The notes under the pieces: generated by a model | What the model saw: the letters and a program-made list of their open reading frames with translations, nothing else | What the model was told of the DNA's origin: nothing | Database searches by the model: none | DNA from: Limnovirga soli | Lineage (GTDB): Bacteria > Bacteroidota > Bacteroidia > Chitinophagales > Chitinophagaceae | Reading direction: 5' to 3' | Length of the DNA: 64,000 nt | Assembly (NCBI RefSeq): GCF_013106755.1 | Contig: NZ_WHPF01000005.1 | Coordinates: 186,001 to 250,000, forward strand | Shown here: positions 34,726 to 44,270 of the stretch, piece after piece | Position numbering within the stretch: position 1 is the stretch's first letter | Layout of the letters: each line of letters opens with the position of its first letter | Made by a program: the position numbers and the translations under genes

Positions 34726-34841
34726 AATACTAATATGGTTTATACTTTATTGCCTTGTATAATTGTTGCCCGGCTGTAACCCGAACGTTGTAATTGCAAT
34801 ACTGAAACAAATACATCGTAGGCCGCCATGCCTTTTTAAAA

Positions 34842-34912
34842 GATGCCATGAAAACGGAACCCTGAACCGAGCGTGGCAAGTAAAGCAAAATAGATGATTT
34901 ACTGCCGGCCCC
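34842..34912 (+). repeat. Dispersed element, copy 21 (type B core, TAAAGC tail)
   Basis: CCTGAACCGAGCGTGGCAAG at 34861-34880, left end region GATGCCATGAAAACGG, right end GCCGGCCC. Confidence 0.8.
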
Positions 34913-34917
34913 CCCAT

Positions 34918-34940
34918 AAAAAAAGGCTGCCTGCGCAGCC
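34918..34940 (-). terminator. Terminator of the DUF4836 gene
   Basis: GGCTGC and GCAGCC form a short G/C stem, followed on the minus strand by seven T, a few bases after the stop. Confidence 0.75.
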
Positions 34941-34945
34941 TGTTA

Positions 34946-36646
34946 TTATTTAGCTTGTTCTTCTATAACCGGCGGGGCAATTATATCTTCAGCAGCTGGT
35001 TCATCTTCCATTTCAAAATCCGACATGCCCATCATTCCCTGGTTAAATTTTCTTTGTTCCTGCCTTATTTTATTGGCGCTGGCGGCAAAGAATTTTAACA
35101 GCGATGCCAAACTGTTTTCGCTGGCATTGGCTGTATTAAGTTCAAAATTGCTGGCTACATATTTACCATTAAAATTATCGCTGGTGGCAACAATATTTTT
35201 AAAAGTGGCTTTGGCCGCATTGGTAATGGTGGCATTGGCACTATCTGCGGGCATTAACTCCATTAATTTGCTCAGGTCGAAATACAGTGCCATTGATTTG
35301 TCTTTGCATTTGGCTGCAATATCTGCGGGTATGGCTGCATTGCCTTTGCCGGAGATATATTGTTGTGCAAAACTGCTATCGCCGGAAATGATAAGGTTTT
35401 TGCCATTCATATTCCATGAAAAGGTGGTACCCATACCGGTTGGTACATATTGGCCATTTACCATTTCCATTTCGCCCATTTCGGCCAGTTTAGCAACAAT
35501 TTTATCATAAGCAGCTTTGTCTCCAATAGCGGCATTGATGATGATATGTCCGGTAGGTGCTTTGGTTTTTAGTTTTACGCCTTCGTATTCCATTTCAGTT
35601 TCTTTAATGGCGATATCGGAAAAAGCAATGGCAAATTCGCCTTTAAAGGCTTTGGTAATATCATCTAATGTAAAGCCCAGTTTTTCCATGTATTGGTTGG
35701 CGGTAGCTTCCATGCCGCCAAACCTGATGATTTCAACCAATATTTGGGGGTTAAAAGAGAAGGAGGCGAAACCAGTTACCGGGGCCGGATATTGGTTAAT
35801 CATATCCATATTAGCCACGGGACCTTTGTATTTATCCCATATCGCTGCCAGGTCTTTACCGCTATACGATTTGAAGTTGCCTGTAAGTTTGCCATTATCA
35901 AAATTAATTACGCCAGCACCATAGGAGTTTTGCAAGAGGTCGGCAAATTTGGTCATGCCCAGCAAAGGCACCGAACTCATCATAGAGCTGGAATTGGTCC
36001 AGAAAAGCATATCGCCCTTCTCAGCCATCAGGTCTACAAATTCTGGAATGGCGGCAATTGACTCATCTTCTTTTTGAGCAAATAAAGCAGCCAGCGGATT
36101 GCCGGTGGTGGTTTTATCATCCCCGCCCTGGGTGGTATTACCTGCAGCGGCCATTATTACCACATCCTCGTTCCAGCCTATGTTTAACGCATCTTCAATG
36201 GTAATATAGGAGTAGTTGCTGCCTTTTTTAATATCAGTAAGGCCTTGTTGTTTTAAATAGCTTTCAAATTTGCCGGCATCTTTCATTGCTGCTACGGCAC
36301 CACCACTAACAGATTGGCCACTCATCATAGAGCCGCCCATTTTCATAAATACAAAAACATTACTTTCCAGATCAATACCAGAATTGGTAAAATCTTCCAG
36401 CATTTTTATGCCTTTTGAAGCGGCAGAGTCATCGCTGCTTTTTACAGAAGCGTTGAATAAAGAATCCCATTTTATATTGGCTGTAGCAGCTTTGGTAGCC
36501 AGGCTTTTCCAGTCCATATCCACCACAAACATGGCGTCTTTGGGAATATACTTTGTTTGTTCAGGAACTGATTTTTTACAAGAGGTGGCGAATAGTATCA
36601 GTACCAGGCCAAGGGTAAGGTATTGCGCAAAACGTTTCATATACAT
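34946..36646 (-). CDS. DUF4836 family lipoprotein
   Basis: This is a protein of about 564-566 residues. The signal peptide ends in the lipobox LFATSC, so it should be lipid-anchored in the periplasm or outer membrane. The mature part starts KKSVPEQTKYIPKDAMFVVDMDWKSL, a pattern typical of DUF4836. Two similar alpha/beta lobes follow, and the C-terminus is Met- and acid-rich (MMGMSDFEMEDEPAAED). The function is unknown. The start may be 36646 or 36640 (MKRFAQYL). It is a single gene with its own terminator. Confidence 0.88.
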   Translation of the reverse strand: MYMKRFAQYLTLGLVLILFATSCKKSVPEQTKYIPKDAMFVVDMDWKSLATKAATANIKWDSLFNASVKSSDDSAASKGIKMLEDFTNSGIDLESNVFVFMKMGGSMMSGQSVSGGAVAAMKDAGKFESYLKQQGLTDIKKGSNYSYITIEDALNIGWNEDVVIMAAAGNTTQGGDDKTTTGNPLAALFAQKEDESIAAIPEFVDLMAEKGDMLFWTNSSSMMSSVPLLGMTKFADLLQNSYGAGVINFDNGKLTGNFKSYSGKDLAAIWDKYKGPVANMDMINQYPAPVTGFASFSFNPQILVEIIRFGGMEATANQYMEKLGFTLDDITKAFKGEFAIAFSDIAIKETEMEYEGVKLKTKAPTGHIIINAAIGDKAAYDKIVAKLAEMGEMEMVNGQYVPTGMGTTFSWNMNGKNLIISGDSSFAQQYISGKGNAAIPADIAAKCKDKSMALYFDLSKLMELMPADSANATITNAAKATFKNIVATSDNFNGKYVASNFELNTANASENSLASLLKFFAASANKIRQEQRKFNQGMMGMSDFEMEDEPAAEDIIAPPVIEEQAK

Positions 36647-36778
36647 AAATTGAATGTTATTTTCATTACGAATGTAGTTGAAGCCGGGTAAATTAAAGCA
36701 AATTAAGGCTACATAAGTATAACAGGCAATATAGGTATATACAAGGTTTTTTAAGGGCAGGTATTTGAAAAAAGGCAG

Positions 36779-37414
36779 CTATTGAAACATCCAAAGCAGC
36801 AGGGGCTTTTTAGCCTCTTTTATGGTATTAGCCAATAAGTTTAAATAGTTTTCTGATACCATGGCACAACCCAAACTATTGCAAATGGGTAATGGATATA
36901 CTTCCTTATCGGGTACCAGATAATAACTGTGTAATACAATATTGCGGTTAAATGCATGGCTGTTACTGCTATCCAAACCATATAGTTTAAAGGCTTTTCC
37001 AAAACGGCCGGTATAGGCATAGCCAATTTTATATTTACCCAAAGCACTGCAACCGCTGCCACTGGCGTTGGAAAATAAAGGAGTACTTAAAAAGTTTTCG
37101 TTACAAGAACCATGTGCTACCAAACCTGCATACATGATAGAGTCTGCCGCCATATTATAAACAAAAAACCTGTTACGGCCCGAGGGGATATCCATATCAA
37201 TAAGACAGCAAATGGTAGTACTTAAGCCATGCTTTTTGCAGTAAGCCAATGCCTGTTTGCCCCAGGCTGCTAATTTTTTTTGCTCTGCTATGGTTGGCTC
37301 AGTAGGTTGCTTATATAATTTTTCTGGTGCAGCAAGTGCACTGCTGTAGTAATATAATAAAATGCCCCCTGTAAGCAGCACAATACCCAACAGTTTTTTA
37401 AGCAGTTTATACAT
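36779..37414 (-). CDS. Murein L,D-transpeptidase catalytic-domain family protein
   Basis: This 211-residue exported protein has a membrane helix or signal at residues 7-27. It matches the YkuD_2-type L,D-transpeptidase group. Motifs are IDMDIPSGRNRFFVYNM, then GLVAHGS, FSNASGSGCSALGKYKIG, NIVLHSYYL with the conserved His, and the catalytic Cys in CNSLGCAMVS. It should modify peptidoglycan cross-links in the periplasm. The start at 37414 (MYKLLKKLLG) fits the signal; the frame extends to 37432. It is a single gene. Confidence 0.85.
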   Translation of the reverse strand: MYKLLKKLLGIVLLTGGILLYYYSSALAAPEKLYKQPTEPTIAEQKKLAAWGKQALAYCKKHGLSTTICCLIDMDIPSGRNRFFVYNMAADSIMYAGLVAHGSCNENFLSTPLFSNASGSGCSALGKYKIGYAYTGRFGKAFKLYGLDSSNSHAFNRNIVLHSYYLVPDKEVYPLPICNSLGCAMVSENYLNLLANTIKEAKKPLLLWMFQ

Positions 37415-37545
37415 AATTAGATGTAGATGCAAAGCGTTTTAAGTTCCATAAAGCAACACCCTGTTTTTAACGGCAAATAAAAAATACTATTGTGCAGGTT
37501 GTACAGCATAGCCTATACAGCCCAAACACAATTACTTATTTTTTT

Positions 37546-37615
37546 GTACCCAACAAGCAAGCAATTGGCAACTTTACTTGCGTCGCACTCTTGTACCTTG
37601 GTAATTCTGTTCAGC
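37546..37615 (-). repeat. Dispersed 70-bp element, copy 22 (type A)
   Basis: The minus-strand core at 37577-37596 is identical to the consensus, with left end GCTGAACAG, tail TAAAGTTGCC and right end TTGGGTAC. Left and right arms have nearly the same lengths as copy 1. Confidence 0.85.
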
Positions 37616-37662
37616 AAAACACAGTCTTGGCGTATGGTAGCAGATGCAAACAGGTATACATG

Positions 37663-37694
37663 AAAAAAGCTACTACACCATGTGTAATAGCTTT
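37663..37694 (-). terminator. Terminator of recA
   Basis: AAAGCTACTACAC and GTGTAATAGCTTT form a stem with one mismatch around CAT; the minus strand continues with a T run. It lies about 27 bp beyond the recA stop. Confidence 0.82.
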
Positions 37695-37720
37695 ACTTAC
37701 TAACCCCTCAGTAAATATGT

Positions 37721-38731
37721 TTATGCAGAAACGCCCGTTTGTGCTTCTTTTAATTTGGCTCTTATTTTTCCTTCAATTTCTGCGGCCAGTTCAGGGTTAT
37801 CTCGCAGCAGTTCTTTTACTGTATCGCGGCCCTGACCCAGTTTATTGGTATCGTAACTAAACCAGCTACCGCTTTTTTGCACTATACCCAGCTCTACGCC
37901 CATATCAATTATCTCGCCTACTTTGCTAATGCCTTCGCCAAAAATAATATCAAACTCTGCACTGCGGAAGGGTGGAGATACTTTATTTTTTACCACTTTA
38001 ACCTTGGCACGATTACCTACAGCTTCATCGCCATCTTTTATTTGTGCAATTCGTCTGATATCTAAACGAACAGATGCATAAAACTTAAGGGCATTACCAC
38101 CAGTAGTAGTTTCGGGGTTACCAAACATAACACCTATTTTTTCCCTTAACTGGTTTATGAAAATACAAACTGTATTGGTTTTATTAATGGTAGCAGTTAG
38201 TTTTCTTAAAGCCTGGCTCATTAAACGTGCCTGTAAACCCATTTTGCTATCGCCCATTTCACCTTCAAGTTCGCTTTTAGGTACCAATGCGGCAACGGAG
38301 TCTATTACTACCACATCCAATGCGCCTGAAAGTATAAGCCTGTCAGCAATTTCCAGGGCTTGCTCGCCATAATCTGGCTGAGAAATAAGCAGGTTGTCTA
38401 CATCTACACCCAGTTTTTGGGCATAGGCACTATCAAAAGCATGTTCTGCATCTATAAATGCACAAATGCCGCCTTTTTTCTGGGCTTCGGCAATTATATG
38501 CGTTGCAATGGTTGTTTTACCACTCGATTCCGGACCATAAATTTCAATTACCCTGCCTTTTGGTACACCACCCACCCCTAAAGCTGCATCTAAACCTATT
38601 GAGCCGGTAGAAATTACTTCCATTGGTGCTTCTACTTTATCACCCATCATCATTACACTGCCTTTGCCGTAGTCTTTATCAATCTTATCAATGGTAAGTT
38701 TTAGGGCTTTTAATTTCTCTGCGTTACTCAT
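37721..38731 (-). CDS. recA: Recombinase RecA
   Basis: This 336-residue ATPase catalyses homologous strand exchange and SOS induction. Walker A is GPESSGKTT. Other marks are [18 protein letters not shown], the L1/L2 region MSQALRKLT and [30 protein letters not shown], and a short acidic-to-neutral C-terminus. The start at 38731 ([11 protein letters not shown]) is chosen over 38749. It is monocistronic. No LexA-type palindrome was recognised upstream. Confidence 0.98.
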   Translation of the reverse strand: MSNAEKLKALKLTIDKIDKDYGKGSVMMMGDKVEAPMEVISTGSIGLDAALGVGGVPKGRVIEIYGPESSGKTTIATHIIAEAQKKGGICAFIDAEHAFDSAYAQKLGVDVDNLLISQPDYGEQALEIADRLILSGALDVVVIDSVAALVPKSELEGEMGDSKMGLQARLMSQALRKLTATINKTNTVCIFINQLREKIGVMFGNPETTTGGNALKFYASVRLDIRRIAQIKDGDEAVGNRAKVKVVKNKVSPPFRSAEFDIIFGEGISKVGEIIDMGVELGIVQKSGSWFSYDTNKLGQGRDTVKELLRDNPELAAEIEGKIRAKLKEAQTGVSA

Positions 38732-38874
38732 AATTGAAATTTTTATCAAAATTAATCAGGCAATAAAAGTAAGGGAAATTAATTATACACACTAATTATT
38801 TTAGTATTTTTTTGATAAACTATTTGGTATTATGTTTTTTCTTTTATGAATTTTTATAGCTATTCCAGCTTTTA

Positions 38875-38945
38875 GCTGCCCATACTTGGTGCCGTACAAG
38901 AGTGCGACGCAAGCGGTGCTGACAGGAGCTGGCATTGCCTGGCCC
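38875..38945 (+). repeat. Dispersed 70-bp element, copy 23 (type A)
   Basis: The core at 38894-38913 is identical to the consensus. Left end GCTGCCCATAC, tail CGGTGCTG, right end GCCTGGCCC. It lies in the divergent recA/EEP spacer. Confidence 0.84.
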
Positions 38946-39043
38946 AAAAAATTGACTTTGAATTTTACATTTATTATTACCTGTAACCTGTAATGATTTA
39001 CTAAAGCACTCATCGGGTATTGATTAATGCATATTTTTACGGC

Positions 39044-40174
39044 ATGGCAATAAGTTTTATAAGAAAGTTTACCAAGGGCTTTTTCGTAATACTGAATAGT
39101 ATGGGTTGCCTTGTTTTTTTAATAGCCTGCCTTTCGCCCTATATTAATCCAGAAAATTGGCCCATAATTGGTTTTTTGGCTTTACTGGTCCCCTATCTGG
39201 TAGTGGCGCTTTTGTTTTCTATTATTTTTTGGCTGATAGTAAAACCTGTACTTAGTTTATTGCCTTTTATAACCCTGTTACTGGGTTGGAAACAACTGGC
39301 CGTAATTGTGGCCTGGCATGCAGGTGCCACGTTTACAGCTGCTCCCAAAACGGATAGCACCATTAGATTAATTACCTGGAATGTTAGGGGTATGTATGGC
39401 ATTTCTACCAACCCCTATAAACAGCAGCGTGACCGGCTACAGATTTTTGCCACCATACGGGACCTGAACCCAGATATTGTTTGTTTGCAGGAATTTAATA
39501 CCTCGTATAACCAAAAAAGACCCACTGCCTTAAACCTGCAATTGTTTAGTGAAGTGTTTCCCTACCATTATTTTTCTAAAGATTATGTTTCGGCATCTAA
39601 AACAAGTGCTGCAGGGTCCATCATTTTTTCGAAGCACCCCATTGTGTTTAGCGATAAAATAAAATTCCCCGGCAATAGTTCTGAAAGTTTGTTATATGCG
39701 GATATTGCCATTGGACGGGATACTATCAGAAGCTTTACCACGCACCTGCAATCGTATAAATTTAACAGCAATGATTATGCAGATATTGAGAAAATAAAAA
39801 GCAATGATGCAGATGTGTTGTCCAGCGCCTCGGAGAATATTTACAGTAAAATGAAACTGGCTTTTCAGCAAAGGGCACAACAATCCGCCATAGTTAAGGC
39901 AGCTATTAAACAATCGCCTTACCCTTCTATTGTTTGCGGCGATTTTAATGATGTACCCAATTCTAACACCTATTTTACCATTCGCGGCCCCCGGCAGGAT
40001 GCATTTTTAGCAGGCTATTTTGGTATTGGTACCAGCTTTGATGCCCTGGCGCCTACGCTTAGGATTGATTATATTTTACCCGATAACCATTTTAATATTC
40101 TGCAATTTGATATGGTAGATGAAGGCCTTAGCGACCATCACATGCTGGTAACTGATGTAAGTTTAAAAAAATAA
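39044..40174 (+). CDS. Membrane-anchored endonuclease/exonuclease/phosphatase family protein
   Basis: This is a 376-residue protein. Residues about 1-95 hold three membrane helices (FFVILNSMGCLVFLIACL, then ENWPIIGFLALLVPYLVVALLFSIIFWLI and LPFITLLLG). Residues about 110-376 form an EEP hydrolase with RLITWNVRGM, CLQEFN, IVCGDFNDVPNS and the catalytic GLSDHHMLV. The catalytic domain is probably extracytoplasmic or membrane-associated and may cleave phosphodiesters of lipids or sugars; DNA is less likely. The start at 39044 (MAISFIRKF) is preferred to 39020. Confidence 0.88.
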   Translation: MAISFIRKFTKGFFVILNSMGCLVFLIACLSPYINPENWPIIGFLALLVPYLVVALLFSIIFWLIVKPVLSLLPFITLLLGWKQLAVIVAWHAGATFTAAPKTDSTIRLITWNVRGMYGISTNPYKQQRDRLQIFATIRDLNPDIVCLQEFNTSYNQKRPTALNLQLFSEVFPYHYFSKDYVSASKTSAAGSIIFSKHPIVFSDKIKFPGNSSESLLYADIAIGRDTIRSFTTHLQSYKFNSNDYADIEKIKSNDADVLSSASENIYSKMKLAFQQRAQQSAIVKAAIKQSPYPSIVCGDFNDVPNSNTYFTIRGPRQDAFLAGYFGIGTSFDALAPTLRIDYILPDNHFNILQFDMVDEGLSDHHMLVTDVSLKK

Positions 40175-40293
40175 AATATCTTCGCCACCACATGATAGTT
40201 TTTAATACATATTGCTGTTGCTGCTGCTGCTAATTGCCGTACGCCCTATTTTCATTTCATTTTACAACAGTCTATTTCTCAATTAATCATAGT

Positions 40294-41799
40294 ATGTCTG
40301 CATTAAAGGTTCATAACTCGTTAACACGCAAGAAAGAAGTTTTTACATCTATCACCCCCGGCCATGTTGGTTTATATGTTTGCGGACCAACCGTTAGTGG
40401 CGAAAGCCATTTAGGCCATGCAAGGCCTTTTATCACTTTTGATATTGTATTTCGATACCTGCAATACCTGGGCTATAAAGTAAGGTATGTTAGAAATATT
40501 ACCGATGCCGGTCATTTTGAAGAAGAAGGCCGCGCTGCAGAAGATAAAATAAGTACCAAAGCCATTTTGGAAAAGCTGGAACCCATGGAGCTGGTGCAGA
40601 AATACACCAATTTATACCATTGGGCCATGCGTGCCTTTAATAACCTGGACCCCAGTATTGAACCCACCGCTACCGGCCATATTGTAGAGCAGATTGTAAT
40701 GATTGAAAAAATTATTGCAGATGGTTATGCCTATGTGGCCAATGGATCAGTTTATTTTGATGTGGAAAAATACAATACTGATTTTTCTGCAAAGGGTATG
40801 CCTTATGGTATTTTAAGCGGCCGGGTGCTTGACGAACAAATTGACAGCACCAGAGAACTGGACAACCAGGAAGAAAAAAGAAACAAGGCCGATTTTGCCC
40901 TTTGGAAAAAAGCACCACCCGAACATATTATGCGTTGGGTTAGCCCCTGGGGCGAAGGTTTCCCCGGCTGGCATATAGAATGCTCGGCCATGAGCACCAA
41001 ATACCTGGGTAAAGAATTTGATATACATGGCGGCGGTATGGATCTTCAGTTTCCGCACCATGAATGTGAAATAGCCCAAAGTGCCGTATGCAACCATAAA
41101 ATACCCGCCCGTTACTGGTTACACAATAACATGATCACCATTAACGGTAAAAAAATGGGTAAAAGCTATAACAATGTAATTAAGCTTAGCGAATTGTTTA
41201 CAGGCACCCACCCTGCACTGGAACAGGCCTACCACCCCATGGTAATTCGCTTTTTTATATTGCAAACGCATTACCGCTCTACACTCGATTTTGGTAATGA
41301 AGCTTTAAAAGGTGCCGAAAAAGGCCTCAGGCGTTTATGGGAGGCCTACGAAAATCTGCAGCATCTTTCTATAACCAGTGATATTGCCACCGACGAAGCA
41401 CTTAATACCAATGTGCTGCAATTGGTAGCAGACTTTGACACTTTTATGAACGATGATTTTAATACCGCTAAAGTATTGGCCAATATGTTTGAGCTGGTTA
41501 CTATTATTAATGGTATTAAAGACAAGCATATAGCCCCCAACGCCATTAGCAGTAGTACCTTAACCTTACTGCAAACCAAAATGAAAATTTTTGTAGAAGA
41601 GGTGTTTGGACTGCAACCACTACAACAGCAAAATAACGATAAGGTAGATGGTGTAATACAATTGCTGATTGATATCCGCAAGCAAGCCAAGCTACGTAAA
41701 GACTATGTAACCAGCGATAAAATACGCAACGAATTAGCCGGGTTAGGTATACAACTAAAAGACGAAAAAGACGGCAGCATTAGCTATACCCTTGCCTAA
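40294..41799 (+). CDS. cysS: Cysteinyl-tRNA synthetase
   Basis: This 501-residue class I synthetase charges tRNA-Cys. The zinc-binding and HIGH region reads YVCGPTVSGESHLGHARPF (HLGH). CSAMS and HHECEIAQS supply further zinc ligands, and KMSKS appears as KMGKS in NGKKMGKSYNNV. The C-terminal anticodon-binding helix bundle ends IRNELAGLGIQLKDEKDG. The start at 40294 (MSALKVHNSLTRKK) matches the family; the frame to 40234 adds unlikely residues. Confidence 0.97.
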   Translation: MSALKVHNSLTRKKEVFTSITPGHVGLYVCGPTVSGESHLGHARPFITFDIVFRYLQYLGYKVRYVRNITDAGHFEEEGRAAEDKISTKAILEKLEPMELVQKYTNLYHWAMRAFNNLDPSIEPTATGHIVEQIVMIEKIIADGYAYVANGSVYFDVEKYNTDFSAKGMPYGILSGRVLDEQIDSTRELDNQEEKRNKADFALWKKAPPEHIMRWVSPWGEGFPGWHIECSAMSTKYLGKEFDIHGGGMDLQFPHHECEIAQSAVCNHKIPARYWLHNNMITINGKKMGKSYNNVIKLSELFTGTHPALEQAYHPMVIRFFILQTHYRSTLDFGNEALKGAEKGLRRLWEAYENLQHLSITSDIATDEALNTNVLQLVADFDTFMNDDFNTAKVLANMFELVTIINGIKDKHIAPNAISSSTLTLLQTKMKIFVEEVFGLQPLQQQNNDKVDGVIQLLIDIRKQAKLRKDYVTSDKIRNELAGLGIQLKDEKDGSISYTLA

Positions 41800-41814
41800 G
41801 AAAATAGCAATTAT

Positions 41815-41885
41815 GTACCCGGCTACAGTCCAATAATTAAGCACCGCTTGCGTCGCACTCTTGTGCGGTTGGATTGGAGATTGGG
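41815..41885 (-). repeat. Dispersed 70-bp element, copy 24 (type A, GCAC entry)
   Basis: The minus-strand core is at 41847-41866 (GCACAAGAG...). Tail CGGTGC, right end GCCGGGTAC. It begins 16 bp after the cysS stop. Confidence 0.82.
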
Positions 41886-41915
41886 CTATTTTCAGAGTGT
41901 AGATTGAATCTAATG

Positions 41916-42006
41916 CCTGTTGGTCAGCGACCAACAGGGGCGTGGAAGTTTCTTCCTCCTGCTCTTGATGTCCGCACAGCGATTCCGTTGGCGGGGACGC
42001 CAACAG
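41916..42006. repeat. Twin-hairpin block, probably a second dispersed repeat type
   Basis: Two hairpins lie about 50 bp apart. CCTGTTGGTC-AGC-GACCAACAGG is at 41916-41938, and GTTGGCG-GGGA-CGCCAAC at 41987-42004. The block is more G/C-rich than its surroundings, and sequence matching GCAT...CAATCT flanks both sides in inverted orientation. The CCGTTGGCGGG half recurs near 46110. Confidence 0.45.
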
Positions 42007-42069
42007 TAGCATCAATCTGAAGATATTTTGACGCAAATTTTTTTTAACTTTATAAAAACCATTTCAGTT

Positions 42070-42465
42070 ATGCATTACGATAACGAAGAGGCGCGGAATT
42101 TTGAAAAGAAGAACGCGGATAGGTTGCAAAACATAAGGCAATTAAGTGCAGAGGATAAACAATTGATTACCGAAAATCTTGCCTTTTTAGAAGTGGAGAT
42201 TAAAAATCTACTTGCAAAGCCTGATAGAACCGAAGCAGAAAATGAAATGTTGGAAAAACTTAGTAAACAAATGCCTGCGCTGTTAACCGCATTTCAGGAT
42301 ATGTCTTTGGTTTTAAATCATTCACTTGATGTAAAAAGCCAGTCTTACTATTTTCATATAAAAGCGCTTGCAGAAAAAGGCGATGAAAAAGCTAGGGAAA
42401 TTTACAAGGATCTACAACCTTACTACCAGGCTACCCTGAAAGAAAAACCGGAATCGCAAAACTGA
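42070..42465 (+). CDS. Hypothetical small helical protein
   Basis: This is a 131-residue soluble, charged, mostly helical protein that I do not recognise. The stretch LSAEDKQLITENLAFLEVEIKNLLAKPDRTEAENEMLEKL looks like two helices of a coiled coil. The C-terminal part has KALAEKGDEKAREIYKDLQPYYQATL, reminiscent of a tetratricopeptide helix. No signal peptide is present. The start at 42070 (MHYDNEEARN) is used because the upstream extension lies in A/T-rich leader sequence. Confidence 0.65.
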   Translation: MHYDNEEARNFEKKNADRLQNIRQLSAEDKQLITENLAFLEVEIKNLLAKPDRTEAENEMLEKLSKQMPALLTAFQDMSLVLNHSLDVKSQSYYFHIKALAEKGDEKAREIYKDLQPYYQATLKEKPESQN

Positions 42466-42505
42466 TTGATTGAATTTTTGCCATTATTGGTATTGGCTGT
42501 TTAAA

Positions 42506-42575
42506 GCTGAAATAAATGCTACAGTACAAGAGTGCGACGCAAGAGAAGCTTCATAGATTTTCTACAGCCGGATTC
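42506..42575 (+). repeat. Dispersed 70-bp element, copy 25 (type A)
   Basis: The core at 42524-42543 matches the consensus, with left end GCTGAAAT, tail AGAAGC and right end GCCGGATTC. It lies in a convergent spacer. Confidence 0.83.
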
Positions 42576-42626
42576 AAAAATGTATTGGCCCTTTTCTTCT
42601 TTGCAGTATTGAAAATTGATTTCTTA

Positions 42627-44270
42627 TTATTTTTTTGAAATGGTGTTGGTACTGAGTAAAATATTATTCGGATCCAATTCCAGTTTATCTGGTGCACCGG
42701 AAACAGTGAAGGTTTGCACCTGTTGCTTTTTAGTAAGATTCATTTTTAAAATGGTGGGAGTGGCGCTGCCCAACTTATAAAAACCAATTTCAACAGGAAG
42801 GTTAAATACAATGTCTCCCTGTTGAGTTTGTTCTAATTGTATGGTTATTTTTTTATTTGCGGCATCGTATTGCCAGGTGCAATTAATGATTGGATTAATT
42901 GGTTGATACAACCATTGCTTAAAAAATATTTTTAAATCTTTACCAGACGCTTTTTCCATGGCAATTCTAAAATCATCTGTGGTGGCATTGGCATTATAGA
43001 ACTTTGCATAATATGATCGGATACCTTTTTGAAAATTTGCATCGCCCACCAGATTCCTGAGCATATGTAATACCCATGCCCCTTTTTGATAGGTAATGCC
43101 GCTGGTAACGGGCTCTTTTTCGGCAGACCTTGGACTTACAATACTAAAGTCGGGCATTTTTACTGCCATGTCGAATACAGATTTTTTGGCTTTACTAATA
43201 CCATTTGTATAAGCTTCCTTTCCGTATTCGTTTTCAATAAACAACAGGGTGAAAAAAGTGGCAAAACCCTCACTAAGCCAGGCATCATCCCAGGTGGTTT
43301 CAGTAACGGCATTACCAAACCATTGATGCGCAATTTCGTGAATGACTACATCCCTTGTTCGTTCGTCTCGCTTACCATTAATTAATTTTTCACTATAAAA
43401 AATAGCAGAGGAAGTTTCCATACCTCCACCTGAATTTACCGATTGTATATTGGCCAGTTTTTCATAAGCAAAGGGACCAATATAACTACTGAAAAATTCC
43501 AATACTTTTTTGGTGGGTTCGTCAAAATCGTAAAAACCTGCTTCCCTGTTTTGCGGATATACCCAGGACTGAATTGATTTGCCATTAAATTGATCTACAT
43601 ATTTAACAGCAAAATCTGCAACGCCCAACACAAACAACCAACAGGATACAGGTACCGATTGTTTCCAATGGGTTAACCTGGTATTGTTGCCTAAGTCTGA
43701 TTCTTCTAATAATAATCCATTGGAAATAACCTTATAATGAGATGGTGCTTTTACAATAAATTCTGAGGTGGCTTTATCGGATGGATGGTCCAGTGTTGGC
43801 AACCATTGCCTTGTTTTATTGGGCCAGTTTTCACTAAAAAAACTTCTTACGCCAAACTTAGTGGGTCCTATTACCAATCCATCAAAAGGAATTCCATGAT
43901 AAGATATGGTAAAAATTATTTCTGTGTTCTCAGCTGAAGGGGTAGGTAAGCTTAAGATTACCTCATCATTTTGATGTGTATAGGTAACGGGCATATTGGC
44001 CACTTTTATCGCATCAATCACCATTCCTTTACCTTGCCTCTCTGCAGTTGCGTTTATAAGATCTAATCGAAAATGCTGCATCCCTGCCTTCTTAAACAAT
44101 ACAGTGATTTGTGCATTACCATAAATCACATCTGCAGTATCAGATAAACTTATCTCAAATGAATAATGTTTTATGTCAATATTTTTATTGACAGGGTAAT
44201 TGTCTGCCCAAACAAACACCGGCAATAATAGTAGTACAGCCGCTAAAAAATTGGATTTAATATTGCTCAT
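42627..44270 (-). CDS. Secreted M1 family metallopeptidase (second of pair)
   Basis: This 547-residue protein has a signal peptide (ends FVWADN). The M1 fold shows the zinc site HEIAHQWFGNAV followed by the third ligand in LSEGFATFF. The exopeptidase motif appears as SGGGMETSS rather than GAMEN, so specificity may differ from classical aminopeptidases. A beta-rich C-terminal domain closes the protein. Its ATG overlaps the stop of the upstream M1 paralogue by one base (TAATG), so the two are translationally coupled. Confidence 0.9.
   Translation of the reverse strand: MSNIKSNFLAAVLLLLPVFVWADNYPVNKNIDIKHYSFEISLSDTADVIYGNAQITVLFKKAGMQHFRLDLINATAERQGKGMVIDAIKVANMPVTYTHQNDEVILSLPTPSAENTEIIFTISYHGIPFDGLVIGPTKFGVRSFFSENWPNKTRQWLPTLDHPSDKATSEFIVKAPSHYKVISNGLLLEESDLGNNTRLTHWKQSVPVSCWLFVLGVADFAVKYVDQFNGKSIQSWVYPQNREAGFYDFDEPTKKVLEFFSSYIGPFAYEKLANIQSVNSGGGMETSSAIFYSEKLINGKRDERTRDVVIHEIAHQWFGNAVTETTWDDAWLSEGFATFFTLLFIENEYGKEAYTNGISKAKKSVFDMAVKMPDFSIVSPRSAEKEPVTSGITYQKGAWVLHMLRNLVGDANFQKGIRSYYAKFYNANATTDDFRIAMEKASGKDLKIFFKQWLYQPINPIINCTWQYDAANKKITIQLEQTQQGDIVFNLPVEIGFYKLGSATPTILKMNLTKKQQVQTFTVSGAPDKLELDPNNILLSTNTISKK

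Noticed and set aside
38732-38870. SOS box upstream of recA
   Set aside because: No convincing LexA-type palindrome was found on either strand in this spacer.
41755-42036. Reading frame of 93 codons on the minus strand after cysS
   Set aside because: It runs through the cysS end, an element copy and the twin hairpins; there is no family signal, and the length fits chance in a repeat-rich stretch.
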